Assembly (NCBI RefSeq): GCF_013385985.1
Contig: NZ_JACAOY010000011.1
Coordinates: 61,329-125,328 of the forward strand
From: Pseudomonas sp. B6002
Lineage (GTDB): Bacteria > Pseudomonadota > Gammaproteobacteria > Pseudomonadales > Pseudomonadaceae
Direction of reading: 5' to 3'
Length of the DNA stretch: 64,000 bases
In this document: positions 55,120-63,637 of the stretch, piece after piece
Layout: every line of letters starts with the position of its first letter
Position numbering within the stretch: position 1 is the first letter of the stretch
Made by a program: the position numbers and the translations under genes
The notes under the pieces: model-generated
Database searches by the model: none
Seen by the model: the letters and a program-made list of their open reading frames with translations, nothing else
What the model was told of the DNA's origin: nothing

Positions 55120-55494
55120 ATGAAACGCCTCGCCTTGTTGACCCTTGCCATGATCCTCAGCGCGCCGGCCTTCGCCGCCGGCGATGCCGAGGCCGGTGGC
55201 AAGCTCTTCACCAAGACCTGCGGCGGCTGCCATAGCATCGGCGAAGGTGCACGCGGCGGCTTCGGGCCTCAGCTCAACGGCATCATCGACCGCCCGGCCG
55301 GCACCACCACCGACTATCAATATTCCGACGCGATGAAGAACTCGGGCGTGGTCTGGACCCGCGACAAACTCGCCGCCTACATCGAGGCACCAAAGAAAGT
55401 CGTCAGCGGCACGCGCATGATTTTCTGGGGGATCAGCGACCAGGAAAAAATCCAGGACATCCTGGCGTACCTCGAGACATTCCAGGCCAAGTGA
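55120..55494 (+). CDS. Class I cytochrome c
   Basis: The 124-residue protein has a signal peptide (MKRLALLTLAMILSAPAFAA), one haem motif CGGCH near residue 37, and a Met ligand region SGTRMIFWGISD. This is the mitochondrial-type cytochrome c layout of small periplasmic electron carriers. It lies 38 bases after the Coq7-like gene with GGAGCCTTCC before the ATG, so both may be co-transcribed. Confidence 0.93.
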   Translation: MKRLALLTLAMILSAPAFAAGDAEAGGKLFTKTCGGCHSIGEGARGGFGPQLNGIIDRPAGTTTDYQYSDAMKNSGVVWTRDKLAAYIEAPKKVVSGTRMIFWGISDQEKIQDILAYLETFQAK

Positions 55495-57516
55495 TCACTC
55501 GCGCACATTCCTGAACAGCATCAGCCGCGCACTCTCATGCAGCCCGCGCGTCAGCCCCTGCAGGCGCTCGAACTCTTCGGGATGTTGCTGCGCCACGTCT
55601 TCCCTCGGTGTTTGCGACGCCAGGTCGTGCAGGGTGGGTGAACTGCCGTCGTGCTGCATCTGCAGCAGGAAGTCCTTGGTCACGCCACCAATCACCGGGA
55701 ACGTGCCCTCCTGCAACACCAGCGGCACCATGCGTTCGCCCTCGGGCGCGGGTTGCTGGATGTCGCGGCCCATGGCGCCATTGCGAAACGGCACGCCCGC
55801 CATACCGGCGACGGTGGGCAACAGGTCGGCCAGGCCCACGGCGTCTTCGATCACCCGGGGCGCCAGGCCCGGGGCATGAATCAGCAGCGGTACGTTATTG
55901 CTCTCCAAACCCAGCTGTTCGAAGGCCGGTGCCATGTGCGGGATCTGGCTGATGCGGGTGTTGTGGTCGCCGAAGAACACAAAGATGCTGTTGTCGTACC
56001 AGCCACCGGCCTTGGCGATGTCCATCAGGCGCCCGATGTTGTAGTCCAGCAAGCGCACGGCCTGGTACTGCTCGACGCTGCGGGAGCCAGCCGCCTGCAC
56101 CTGTTCCAGCGTCACGTCGCTTACCTGGAACCCGTCGTTGTGTTTGGGGATGGTGAACGGTCGGTGATTGCCTGAGGTTTGCAGGAAGGCAAAGAACGGC
56201 TGGCCGTCGGGCACGGCTTGCAGCAGCGCGTCGCTTTCCTTGAACAGGTCCAGGTCGGAGATGCCCCACACATCCACCCGTGGCGAGCGCCAGTGGCTTT
56301 CTTCAAACAACTGCACGCCGTCGATGCTCTGGCGGATCAGCGCGTTGATGTTCGCCCAGCCGGCGTTGCCGCCAATCATGTAGAACTTCTGGTAACCCTC
56401 GAACGCGTTGATCAGCGTGTGTTGCCGCGTGATCAGCGGGTTGCGCGTGGCCGTCTCCTGGCGGGTCACGTCCGGTACGCCGGTGATGCTCGCCCACACC
56501 GTCTTGGCGGTGCCAGTGACGGGCACGTAGAAGTGTTTGAAAAACAGGCTTTGCGTGGCCAGTTTGTCCAGGTTCGGCGTGGGGTTGAGCGGGTTGCCAT
56601 AGGCCCCCACGGCGCTGGTGCCGAGGGATTCGAGCATCACAAAGACGATGTTGGGCGGCTGGCTGCCGGCCAGGCGATAGGGCTGCACGCCTTGCTCGCG
56701 GATGAAGTTCAGTTGCGCTGCGTCAGGTTGATTGACGCCCAGGTAGTGGGCGACTTGCGGGTACAGCTCGCGCACTTTGGTTTCATCGAACTGCGACTGG
56801 CCGACCTTGAGTGTGTCGTATAAAAACAGCACCGGGTTCAAACCCACGGCGGCCACTTGGCTGTTGCCGGAAAAGAACGCATCGCTCCAGCGCAGCGGTA
56901 CCGGGTTCTCCAGGTTGAGGTTAGCCACGCGGCCGAGCAGGGCCAGCAGCACGGTGATCACGCCGACCACTGAAACGGCGACCAGCATCGGCTTGCCGAT
57001 GGCCTTGGGTTCGCGGTCCAGGGTGATTCGTTCCAGGCACACCAACGCCCACACCCACAGCGCCACGGCGGCCAGCCAACAGGCAGTTATCCACAGCACC
57101 GGGTAGGTTTCCCACACCATCTGCCGAGAAATCTGCGCGTCTTGCAGGTAACGCAGCACCGTCGCGTTGATGCGCACGCCGAGGTAGGCGTAGTGGCCGA
57201 AGTCGATGATGTACACCAGGCCGACCACGGCCAGCGCTATCACCAGATAACCCCGCGCCAGCCAGCGCAGGGCGGGCAGGGTGGTGAGGTTCCAGCGCGG
57301 CAGCCACGCCAGCACGGCCAGCGGCAGCAGGATCAGTACCGCCAGGCGCAGGTCGAAACGCAGGCCGATACCTAGGGTTTCCAGCAGCGCTGGCGTGTTG
57401 AACCCGAGGCCCGAAAAGCCCACCACAAACACCAGCCGCAAGGCGGCCAGCAACACAAACACCAACCCGATCGCGCCCACGCCGTAGCGCAGGCGGCGTG
57501 ATTGCAACGCACTCAT
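55495..57516 (-). CDS. LTA-synthase-like membrane sulfatase/phosphotransferase
   Basis: The 673-residue protein has about five N-terminal transmembrane helices (up to residue 205) and a periplasmic alkaline-phosphatase-superfamily domain. IVFVMLESLGTSAVGAYGNP holds the first metal ligand, TGTAKTVWASITG the catalytic Thr, and FVFFGDHNTRIS the second metal site. In Gram-negatives these enzymes modify glycans or lipids with phosphoglycerol or phosphoethanolamine. ATG 57516 after GGGGATAAAA is preferred to ATG 57528. Its stop is adjacent to that of the cytochrome c gene. Confidence 0.9.
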   Translation of the reverse strand: MSALQSRRLRYGVGAIGLVFVLLAALRLVFVVGFSGLGFNTPALLETLGIGLRFDLRLAVLILLPLAVLAWLPRWNLTTLPALRWLARGYLVIALAVVGLVYIIDFGHYAYLGVRINATVLRYLQDAQISRQMVWETYPVLWITACWLAAVALWVWALVCLERITLDREPKAIGKPMLVAVSVVGVITVLLALLGRVANLNLENPVPLRWSDAFFSGNSQVAAVGLNPVLFLYDTLKVGQSQFDETKVRELYPQVAHYLGVNQPDAAQLNFIREQGVQPYRLAGSQPPNIVFVMLESLGTSAVGAYGNPLNPTPNLDKLATQSLFFKHFYVPVTGTAKTVWASITGVPDVTRQETATRNPLITRQHTLINAFEGYQKFYMIGGNAGWANINALIRQSIDGVQLFEESHWRSPRVDVWGISDLDLFKESDALLQAVPDGQPFFAFLQTSGNHRPFTIPKHNDGFQVSDVTLEQVQAAGSRSVEQYQAVRLLDYNIGRLMDIAKAGGWYDNSIFVFFGDHNTRISQIPHMAPAFEQLGLESNNVPLLIHAPGLAPRVIEDAVGLADLLPTVAGMAGVPFRNGAMGRDIQQPAPEGERMVPLVLQEGTFPVIGGVTKDFLLQMQHDGSSPTLHDLASQTPREDVAQQHPEEFERLQGLTRGLHESARLMLFRNVRE

Positions 57517-57550
57517 TTTTATCCCCATTCTTTAAATCGACGCAGTCTCA

Positions 57551-57641
57551 ATGTGGGAGCGGGCTTGCCCGCGAAAGCGGTGTATCAGTGCCAAATATGT
57601 AGCCTGACACTGCGCATTCGTGAGCAAGCCCACTCCCACAG
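57551..57641. repeat. Diverged REP pair overlapping a coding end
   Basis: A forward unit ATGTGGGAGCGGGCTTGCCC and a more diverged inverted unit GAGCAAGCCCACTCCCACAG flank a spacer. The inverted half is translated as the end of the membrane protein at 57585-58196. Confidence 0.85.
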
Positions 57642-58196
57642 TTTGAGTTGCATGAATCCCGCGATGACGCAGTAGCCCGCCAACAGCGGGTCTACCAGAT
57701 AATCCCAATAGTTTTCCGACGCCTTGAGCCGCAACGCGAACGCCAACGTGCCCACCGCCAACATCCACACCGCCAACGAATGGCGCAGCCACAGCATCAG
57801 CAGCGCTGCCGCACCCACCAGCCCAATCATCGGCCGAGGGTTGAACCCCCAGCGATACGGGTCCACATACGTCAGCCCCAGGGTGGCTGGATACAGCAGC
57901 AGGCTCAGCCCGCCAAACAGCACCAGCAGTTGCAGCTTTTGTGGGCAATGCAGCGGTTGCAATACACCCAACCGGCACAGCGCAACCCACGCCAGCAACA
58001 CCAACGTGCTGAACGCCAGGTCATCGGTAAAGCTGCGCACATACGCCGCCAGGGGCAGTTCATTCACCGGCATAACACTGAGCACCACTAATACTGGCAG
58101 TAGCCATGGGCGCCACTTTGCGGTGAATCGAAACGTGCTCAAGAGCACAAACCCCAACAGCACAAAACTCAAATGCGCCTGCCATAAAGCAGTCAT
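57585..58196 (-). CDS. Hypothetical membrane protein, partner of the sialidase-like gene
   Basis: The 203-residue protein has about six hydrophobic segments (WQAHLSFVLLGFVLLSTFRF, LQLLVLFGGLSLLLYPATLG and others). Its start overlaps the stop of the sialidase-like gene (TGATG). The final 18 residues, beginning LWEWACSRMRS, are encoded by a REP unit, which has replaced the original end. I do not recognise a characterised family. Its tight coupling implies a shared function with the sialidase-like protein. Confidence 0.78.
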   Translation of the reverse strand: MTALWQAHLSFVLLGFVLLSTFRFTAKWRPWLLPVLVVLSVMPVNELPLAAYVRSFTDDLAFSTLVLLAWVALCRLGVLQPLHCPQKLQLLVLFGGLSLLLYPATLGLTYVDPYRWGFNPRPMIGLVGAAALLMLWLRHSLAVWMLAVGTLAFALRLKASENYWDYLVDPLLAGYCVIAGFMQLKLWEWACSRMRSVRLHIWH

Positions 58197-59464
58197 CACA
58201 AACGCTCCGCCAGCCAGGCTTCGTTGAAGCTGACATGTTTGATAAAGGTGTTATTCCACGAGTACACCACGTGGTACATGCCGTCCGGGCTGCGGCTGAA
58301 ATACGGGTACTCGTACTCAAAATCGCAGCCACGGGGTTTGCACACGCGGTAATCCAGGTTGCTCAGGAAACGTTGTTCCAGCGGCAGACGCTTGGCACCG
58401 CTGGAGGCGCGGAAGCCCTCGCCGATGATGGCCTTGTACGCCTCGGGGGTGAACGGTTGGCCGAGCGGGTCGGGGGACTGGTCCAGCTCGACCACGGTGC
58501 GCCATTGGCTGAGCTGGGCGTCGGTGCCGTAGAGGCTGAGTTTGAAGCGGCCGTCCTGCAGGTCGTTGAGGGCCACCAGCAAACCGTCGTCCTCGGTGGC
58601 CACGGCCGCGAGCGACGAGTTGGGGTTGGCCGGTTCCAGCGGGTACGGCTCGCTCCAGGTTTGCCCGGCATCTTCGGTGCGGCTGGCGAGTACGCGGTGA
58701 TGGGTTTCACCGGCGTAGCGCAGCATCGCCACGGCGCGTTGGCCGTCCTGGGGCACGATGGTCGGTTGCAGCGAATGTTTGCCCCGGCTGATGCGGAATT
58801 TATCGATCACTGCCCCGTCGGCACTCAAGTACAGGTACTCGGCAAACTTGCCCATGAACTCGTGGTACACCGGCAAGCCAATCGAGCCGTCCGCATGGAA
58901 CACGGGCGCGGCGCGCACCAGCGTACTGATGTTGAAGAACGGCGAGGTCACCAACTGCTTGGGTGCCGACCAGGTGGCACCCAAGTCTTCCGACACCATC
59001 AGATTGATCGCACTGGTGGCCCAGCCGCCGACCGACACCGACACGTAAAACATCCACAGGCGTTTGTCCGGCCCCAGGGCGATCACCGGGTTGCCGAGCT
59101 TGCGGATATAGCGCTGCGTGCCGTCGCGGGTACTTTCCCGCGTGGCCAGTACCTGCTCGGCGCCCCATTCGCCGCTGTGCGCATCAAAGCGTGCGCTGCG
59201 CACCTGCACATCGGCGGCGCCCTCGCGGGAGCCGGCAAACCACACGGCCATCAGGTCGCCGCCAGGCAGTGCGGTGACGGATGACGCGTGCACAAAATCG
59301 GTGAGCTGCGAAGACACAAAACGACTGCTGTACTGCGGAGCCGCTGCCACCTTGGCGGTGTTCGGGCTGGCCTGTGCAAAAGGTGCCAGCATATGGGGCG
59401 GATGGCTCAGCCAGGCGGCGAGAAATACCCCCAGCAGGCTGCAGATCAATAAGGCGGAGCGCAT
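58196..59464 (-). CDS. Exported BNR-repeat sialidase-like protein
   Basis: The 422-residue protein has a signal peptide (MRSALLICSLLGVFLAAWLS) and a six-bladed propeller pattern with Asp-box motifs SEDLGATWSAP and TEDAGQTWSEP. An Arg-rich triad typical of true sialidases cannot be confirmed by eye, so the substrate is open; related proteins are annotated as exo-alpha-sialidase. ATG 59464 begins the signal peptide and has AGG six bases upstream. It lies 22 bases after the cytochrome b561 gene and may belong to the same transcript. Confidence 0.82.
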   Translation of the reverse strand: MRSALLICSLLGVFLAAWLSHPPHMLAPFAQASPNTAKVAAAPQYSSRFVSSQLTDFVHASSVTALPGGDLMAVWFAGSREGAADVQVRSARFDAHSGEWGAEQVLATRESTRDGTQRYIRKLGNPVIALGPDKRLWMFYVSVSVGGWATSAINLMVSEDLGATWSAPKQLVTSPFFNISTLVRAAPVFHADGSIGLPVYHEFMGKFAEYLYLSADGAVIDKFRISRGKHSLQPTIVPQDGQRAVAMLRYAGETHHRVLASRTEDAGQTWSEPYPLEPANPNSSLAAVATEDDGLLVALNDLQDGRFKLSLYGTDAQLSQWRTVVELDQSPDPLGQPFTPEAYKAIIGEGFRASSGAKRLPLEQRFLSNLDYRVCKPRGCDFEYEYPYFSRSPDGMYHVVYSWNNTFIKHVSFNEAWLAERL

Positions 59465-59486
59465 AGGGAACCTGTCTGGAAAAGGA

Positions 59487-60032
59487 TTACTGCACAGGCT
59501 CATCCGGCAGGCGCTTCCTGCGACCGGTGAGCATGGATAACGGCAGGTTGTCCCGCACCTGGACACTTTCAAACAGCGCCGCCAGTACATGCACACCTAC
59601 CAAACCGAGCAGCACATTGGCCGCCGTTTCGTGCAGTTGCAGCGGCCAGTCGGCGCCCCACAAGGCATCGACTTCCTGCATCAGGAAGCCACTGACGCCG
59701 AGGGTCAGCAGCGCGAGCAACATCAACAGCATCACCAGGGCGCCAATGGGCGAATGGCCCAGACGATGCTGTGGCCGGCCCTTGAGCAGTGAGTGCGCGT
59801 GGGCTTTCAGGCGCGCGGGTGTCGGCCAAAAATCTGCCCAACGCGCGCTGCGTGGCCCGACAAATCCCCACACCGTCCGCACCAGCAGCCAGGCCATGGC
59901 GTAGTAGCCCAGCCAGACGTGCCAGTCATCGCCAGCCTCATTGAAGAAGTAATTGGCGATGAAGACCCCGGCGATAGACACATGAAACAGCCTCACCAGC
60001 GGGTCCCACAGGCGCAGGGATTGCTCTGGCAT
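59487..60032 (-). CDS. Cytochrome b561-family membrane protein
   Basis: The 181-residue protein has four transmembrane helices and the haem-binding His positions of bacterial b561/Ni-Fe hydrogenase cytochrome b proteins: RLFHVSIAGVF, DDWHVWLGYYAM and LLGLVGVHVLAA. It probably passes electrons between quinol and a periplasmic acceptor. Its start overlaps the PepSY gene stop by one base, so the two are co-translated. Confidence 0.9.
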   Translation of the reverse strand: MPEQSLRLWDPLVRLFHVSIAGVFIANYFFNEAGDDWHVWLGYYAMAWLLVRTVWGFVGPRSARWADFWPTPARLKAHAHSLLKGRPQHRLGHSPIGALVMLLMLLALLTLGVSGFLMQEVDALWGADWPLQLHETAANVLLGLVGVHVLAALFESVQVRDNLPLSMLTGRRKRLPDEPVQ

Positions 60033-60298
60033 CAGCCCTTGATCTCAGTCTTCACTGCCTTGCCGGTGACGGGGTCGTGGTAGATCTCGACCTTGCGTTT
60101 GTCTTTGTCGAAGCCGTAGATCTCGTAGCAGTTGCCGTCGGTGACCTTGAACTTGCTGATTTCGTAACCTTGCGCCTTGAGCTTGTCCTGGAAGGCTTGC
60201 TGGTCTTGCCATTGCGAGCGCTCCGCGGTGGTGCACTGTGGGCCGGCAACGGCCAGGGGGCTGGCGAGAATCAGGGACAGCAGGAGAATTTTGCGCAT
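60032..60298 (-). CDS. PepSY-domain periplasmic protein
   Basis: The 88-residue protein has a signal peptide (MRKILLLSLILASPLAVAGP) and a single PepSY domain (FQDKLKAQGYEISKFKVTDG, then EIYHDPVTGKAV). It is paired with a cytochrome b561, an arrangement common in Pseudomonas. It diverges from a two-component system that likely controls it. PepSY domains are thought to be inhibitory or binding modules; the partner is unknown. Confidence 0.9.
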   Translation of the reverse strand: MRKILLLSLILASPLAVAGPQCTTAERSQWQDQQAFQDKLKAQGYEISKFKVTDGNCYEIYGFDKDKRKVEIYHDPVTGKAVKTEIKG

Positions 60299-60445
60299 GG
60301 AAAAGCTCTCGGCGTTTGTAGGAGATTTCACAGTGCAAAACCAACCTTAGTGCAACCTTAGTTGGCAACGAGCCGTAACATCTTTAGCGGAATCGCCCGC
60401 GCCAGAACCCGGCATGATGCCGCCGTTTCCTACAGAGATTTTGCT

Positions 60446-61108
60446 ATGCGCCTACTCCTTGTCGAAGATGATCGTGCCCTCGGCCAGGGGATTCGTGTGG
60501 CGTTGGGCGCCGAAGGCTACACCCTGGATTGGTTGCAGGACGGCGTGGCCGCCCTGCATGCCCTGCGCACGGAAAATTTCGACCTGTTGCTGCTCGACCT
60601 CGGCCTGCCACGCCTCGATGGCTTGGACCTGTTGCAGCAATTGCGCGCCGAACAACATGACCTGCCGGTGCTGATCCTCACTGCCCGCGACGGCACCGCC
60701 GAGCGCATTGCCGGGTTGGACGCGGGCGCCGATGACTACCTGATCAAGCCGTTCGATGTGGAAGAACTCAAGGCCCGCGTGCGTGCTTTGTTGCGCCGCA
60801 GCCAGGGCCGTGCGCAACCGATGCTGGAGCATGCTGGCATCAGCCTCGACCCGGCCACGCAGCAGGTGCGTTATGGGGATGAAGAAGTCGTCGTGACGCC
60901 GATGGAGTACCAACTGCTGCACCAATTGATGGTGCGCCCTGGCAAAGTGGTGACCCGTGAACGGCTGTCCCGTGCGCTGTATGGCTGGCAGGACCGGGTC
61001 GAGAGCAACACGCTGGAGGTGTTGATTCACAACCTGCGCAAAAAGTTATCCACCGAGCTGATCCGCACCGTGCGTGGCGTGGGTTATGTGTTGGTGCTCA
61101 AGCCATGA
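60446..61108 (+). CDS. OmpR-family response regulator (QseB/PmrA-like)
   Basis: The 220-residue protein has a receiver domain with Asp51 in LLLLDLGLPRLDG and Lys101 in YLIKPF. It also has a winged-helix output domain (VVTPMEYQLLHQLMVRPGKV, then ESNTLEVLIHNLRKKL). It overlaps its kinase by 4 bases (ATGA). The divergent PepSY-b561 operon 147 bases away is the probable target, as for related systems in Pseudomonas. Confidence 0.92.
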   Translation: MRLLLVEDDRALGQGIRVALGAEGYTLDWLQDGVAALHALRTENFDLLLLDLGLPRLDGLDLLQQLRAEQHDLPVLILTARDGTAERIAGLDAGADDYLIKPFDVEELKARVRALLRRSQGRAQPMLEHAGISLDPATQQVRYGDEEVVVTPMEYQLLHQLMVRPGKVVTRERLSRALYGWQDRVESNTLEVLIHNLRKKLSTELIRTVRGVGYVLVLKP

Positions 61109-62457
61109 CCTCGGTTCGCGCGCGCATTTTGATCCCAGTGCTGGTGCTGATCCTGCTGGGGGACGCCCTGATCAGCTGGCTGGTGCTGCGCGACAGCCAC
61201 CACGAAATCGAAGAAGTCTACGACGCTCAACTCGCACAAAGCGCACGTTTGCTGCAGGGTGTGTTGCGCCAGCGTGACCCTGGGGACGCTGATTGGGACC
61301 GCCTGCACCAGGCCTTTGACCAGGCCATGAGTCGCGTGGGCGAGGAGGGCGTGGCCCATCCCTATGAAACCCGCCTGACCTTCCAGGTGTGGAACAGCGC
61401 GGGTGAATTACTCGTGCGCTCGGCCGAAGCGCCGGTGCTGAAGGCGCCACCGGCGACCCTCGGTTCCCACGACCTGATGGATAACGGTAATGACTGGTGC
61501 GCCTTCCTCCTGGCCGACCCGCAGCAGGGGCTGCTGATCTGGGTGGGCGAGCGCGACGACATCCGCCAGGACGTGATCCAGCGCATCATGCGCCACACGC
61601 TATGGCCCACCCTGATTGGCGTGCCGTTGCTGGCGCTGCTGATCTGGCTGGTGATTGGCTGGGGGCTTGAGCCGTTGCGTGTCATGGCCCGATCGATCCG
61701 CGGCCGTACCACTGACACGCTGCAGCCGTTGCAGCTCAAGCCGTTGCCCAGCGATCTGGAACCGATGCAAACGGCGCTGAATCGGGTGTTGGTGCAAATC
61801 GATGACCTGCTGGAGCGCGAGCGCCGTTTTATCGCCGATGCCGCCCATGAGCTGCGCACGCCGTTGGCCATCCTGCGTATTCATGCTCAGAACGCCCAAA
61901 CTGCCGTTACAGATGAGCAGCGGCGCGAGGCGTTGGATTTTCTGGTGAGCGGTGTGGACCGCGCAACGCGCATTGGTAGCCAATTGTTGACCATGGCGCG
62001 CATCGAACCGCACTTGAGCAATCCCGTGCGCAGTCGTGTGCAACTGACGGAACTGGTGCGGGAAGAACTCGCGGAGCTGACGCCCCTGGCGATGGAGAAG
62101 GGCGTGGAGTTGGTGCTTGAAGGCGAGGAAGCGTGCTGGGTGGAAACCGAACCGGTGGCGCTGGCGATTGCCCTGCAAAACCTGGTGACCAACGCGCTGA
62201 ATTTTTCGCCAGAAGGCAGCGAAGTCAAAGTGATCATCGGCGCCTATTGCCTGAGTGTGGAAGACGCTGGGCCTGGCATTGATGAAGCGGAAATGGGGCG
62301 ATTGGTGGAACGCTTCTACAGCCGTGGCAATGCCAACGGCGCCGGGTTGGGGTTGGCGATTGTCGACATGATCGTCGGCAAGATTGGTTGCCGGCTGGTG
62401 TTGCAGAATCTGGAGCAGGGCGGGTTGAGTGCGCGGTTGGTGTTCGGCGAGCGTTGA
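61105..62457 (+). CDS. Sensor histidine kinase (QseC-like)
   Basis: The 450-residue inner-membrane kinase has a first helix at 8-27, a periplasmic region of about 140 residues, a second helix near 170-192, a HAMP-like linker and His248 in ADAAHELRTPLAI. ATP-site motifs NLVTNALNFSPEG, DAGPGI and GLGLAIVDMIV follow. The architecture is that of the QseC group. It is translationally coupled to its response regulator. Confidence 0.92.
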   Translation: MTSVRARILIPVLVLILLGDALISWLVLRDSHHEIEEVYDAQLAQSARLLQGVLRQRDPGDADWDRLHQAFDQAMSRVGEEGVAHPYETRLTFQVWNSAGELLVRSAEAPVLKAPPATLGSHDLMDNGNDWCAFLLADPQQGLLIWVGERDDIRQDVIQRIMRHTLWPTLIGVPLLALLIWLVIGWGLEPLRVMARSIRGRTTDTLQPLQLKPLPSDLEPMQTALNRVLVQIDDLLERERRFIADAAHELRTPLAILRIHAQNAQTAVTDEQRREALDFLVSGVDRATRIGSQLLTMARIEPHLSNPVRSRVQLTELVREELAELTPLAMEKGVELVLEGEEACWVETEPVALAIALQNLVTNALNFSPEGSEVKVIIGAYCLSVEDAGPGIDEAEMGRLVERFYSRGNANGAGLGLAIVDMIVGKIGCRLVLQNLEQGGLSARLVFGER

Positions 62458-62559
62458 GGGTGGGGGCATTGCGGGCATTTTCGTTGCCTGACAGGCCGCT
62501 TTCGCAGCCTCGCTAAAGCTCGACAGCTCCCACAGGGGGCCGCGTAACGACGACGATCC

Positions 62560-62652
62560 ACTGTAGGTGCTGGCTTGTCAGCGATGGCGGTGGGTCAGTT
62601 GCAACGCTGTTCACTGATGGATCGCTATCGCCGGCAAGCCGGCTCCTACAGT
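62560..62652. repeat. REP pair (GTAGG variant)
   Basis: ACTGTAGGTGCTGGCTTGTC and an inverted unit ending GCCGGCTCCTACAGT are a variant in which GTGGGAG is replaced by GTAGG. The arms are imperfect. Confidence 0.85.
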
Positions 62653-62740
62653 GAGGGCAGGTCAGCGGGTGTACTCGGTCAACTGTGGGCGTTTTTATGG
62701 CTGTCTTGATGATGATTCTTTAAAACCTTTAAGACAGTTG

Positions 62741-62780
62741 CTCCCACAGGAATAGGTGCTACTGGCCGCGACGCTGATCA
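62741..62780. repeat. Direct repeat, copy 1
   Basis: A 40-base segment beginning CTCCCACAGGAATAGGTGCT recurs 107 bases downstream with 4 differences. The copy is the tail of one REP unit plus flanking sequence. Confidence 0.85.
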
Positions 62781-62856
62781 ACTGTAGGAGCTGGCTTGCC
62801 AGCGATGGCGGTGGGTCAGTCACCGATGATGTGACAGATAAGCCCAGCTCCCACAG
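62781..62856. repeat. REP pair between the direct repeats
   Basis: ACTGTAGGAGCTGGCTTGCC and an inverted unit ending CCCAGCTCCCACAG enclose a spacer that includes GTGACAGATAAG. It overlaps the second direct repeat by 9 bases. Confidence 0.85.
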
Positions 62857-62887
62857 GAATAGGTACTGCTGGCCGCGACGCCGATCT
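62848..62887. repeat. Direct repeat, copy 2
   Basis: The segment begins CTCCCACAGGAATAGGTACT and matches copy 1 at 36 of 40 bases. A further partial REP (ATGTGGGAG) starts at 62889. Confidence 0.85.
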
Positions 62888-63064
62888 AATGTGGGAGATG
62901 TCGAGCCCTGGCGAGGCTGCGAAGGGATCACCTCGGTAGGCCTGCCAAGCCACAACTCTTGCATCGCTGATTGCTTGAGCATCAGCCGCTTATTCGGTCC
63001 CAGCGGAACAAAATGTTTAAACTCGGGTCCAGTCTTCACTCTCATCCCCGATAAGGACATCCCC

Positions 63065-63637
63065 ATGAAGCGCATCACGCTGCTCTCCCTCGCCCTGGCC
63101 CTGGGCGCCTGCCAATCCAACCAACGCGACTCTTCGCCTAGCCTGCTCAAGGACGGCGTGCAATTTCGCCAGAAAACCGTAGCGGTCGATGCCGAACACG
63201 CCAAAGTCATCATGAAAGCCTACGGCGGCACCAACCCCGTCGAATTTTCCATCCGCCGCGAAGGCGACCCCGACCAACGCGTGGAAACCTTGGGTACGGT
63301 GGTGGACACCGGTGAAGGCCGCGTTTTCAACTGGATCGCCAAACTCAACCAGACAGTCGCCAGCGCCGGGTTCAAACGCTTTCCGCAGTTGGAGATCCAG
63401 GCGGACCCAGGCAAGAAACTCACCGTATTTGGTCGGGCGGGAAACATAGGCAATGGCGCTTATTACAGCTGCATACCGCCGGAGAGCACGTTCACCCCAG
63501 AGAAAGCGAAGGTGTATCTGGTGGAGTTCCAGTTCACGCCTAGTCGTTCGGCGTGTGCACAGCAGGTATTTGATATCACCGATCCGGCGAATCGGGTGTT
63601 GATGGGTGGGGAGGGGAGTGAGACGAAGGCGGGGTAG
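63065..63637 (+). CDS. Hypothetical lipoprotein
   Basis: The 190-residue protein has a lipoprotein signal MKRITLLSLALALGAC, with the acylated Cys at residue 16 followed by Gln-Ser, which predicts outer-membrane sorting. The mature part is soluble and mixed, with two Cys in SCIPPES and RSACAQQ that could form a disulfide. I do not recognise the family. ATG 63065 begins the signal peptide; the frame is open further upstream but crosses REP sequence. Its end overlaps the convergent gene by 62 bases. Confidence 0.8.
   Translation: MKRITLLSLALALGACQSNQRDSSPSLLKDGVQFRQKTVAVDAEHAKVIMKAYGGTNPVEFSIRREGDPDQRVETLGTVVDTGEGRVFNWIAKLNQTVASAGFKRFPQLEIQADPGKKLTVFGRAGNIGNGAYYSCIPPESTFTPEKAKVYLVEFQFTPSRSACAQQVFDITDPANRVLMGGEGSETKAG

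Larger units (their letters stand above)
62458..63064. repeat. REP-dense intergenic region
   Basis: About 600 bases between the kinase and the lipoprotein contain no convincing gene. They are filled with complete and partial REP units plus a 107-base tandem duplication (listed separately). An inverted pair CTGTCTT at 62701-62707 and AAGACAG at 62731-62737 is also present. Part of the last 100 bases must hold the lipoprotein promoter. Confidence 0.75.
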
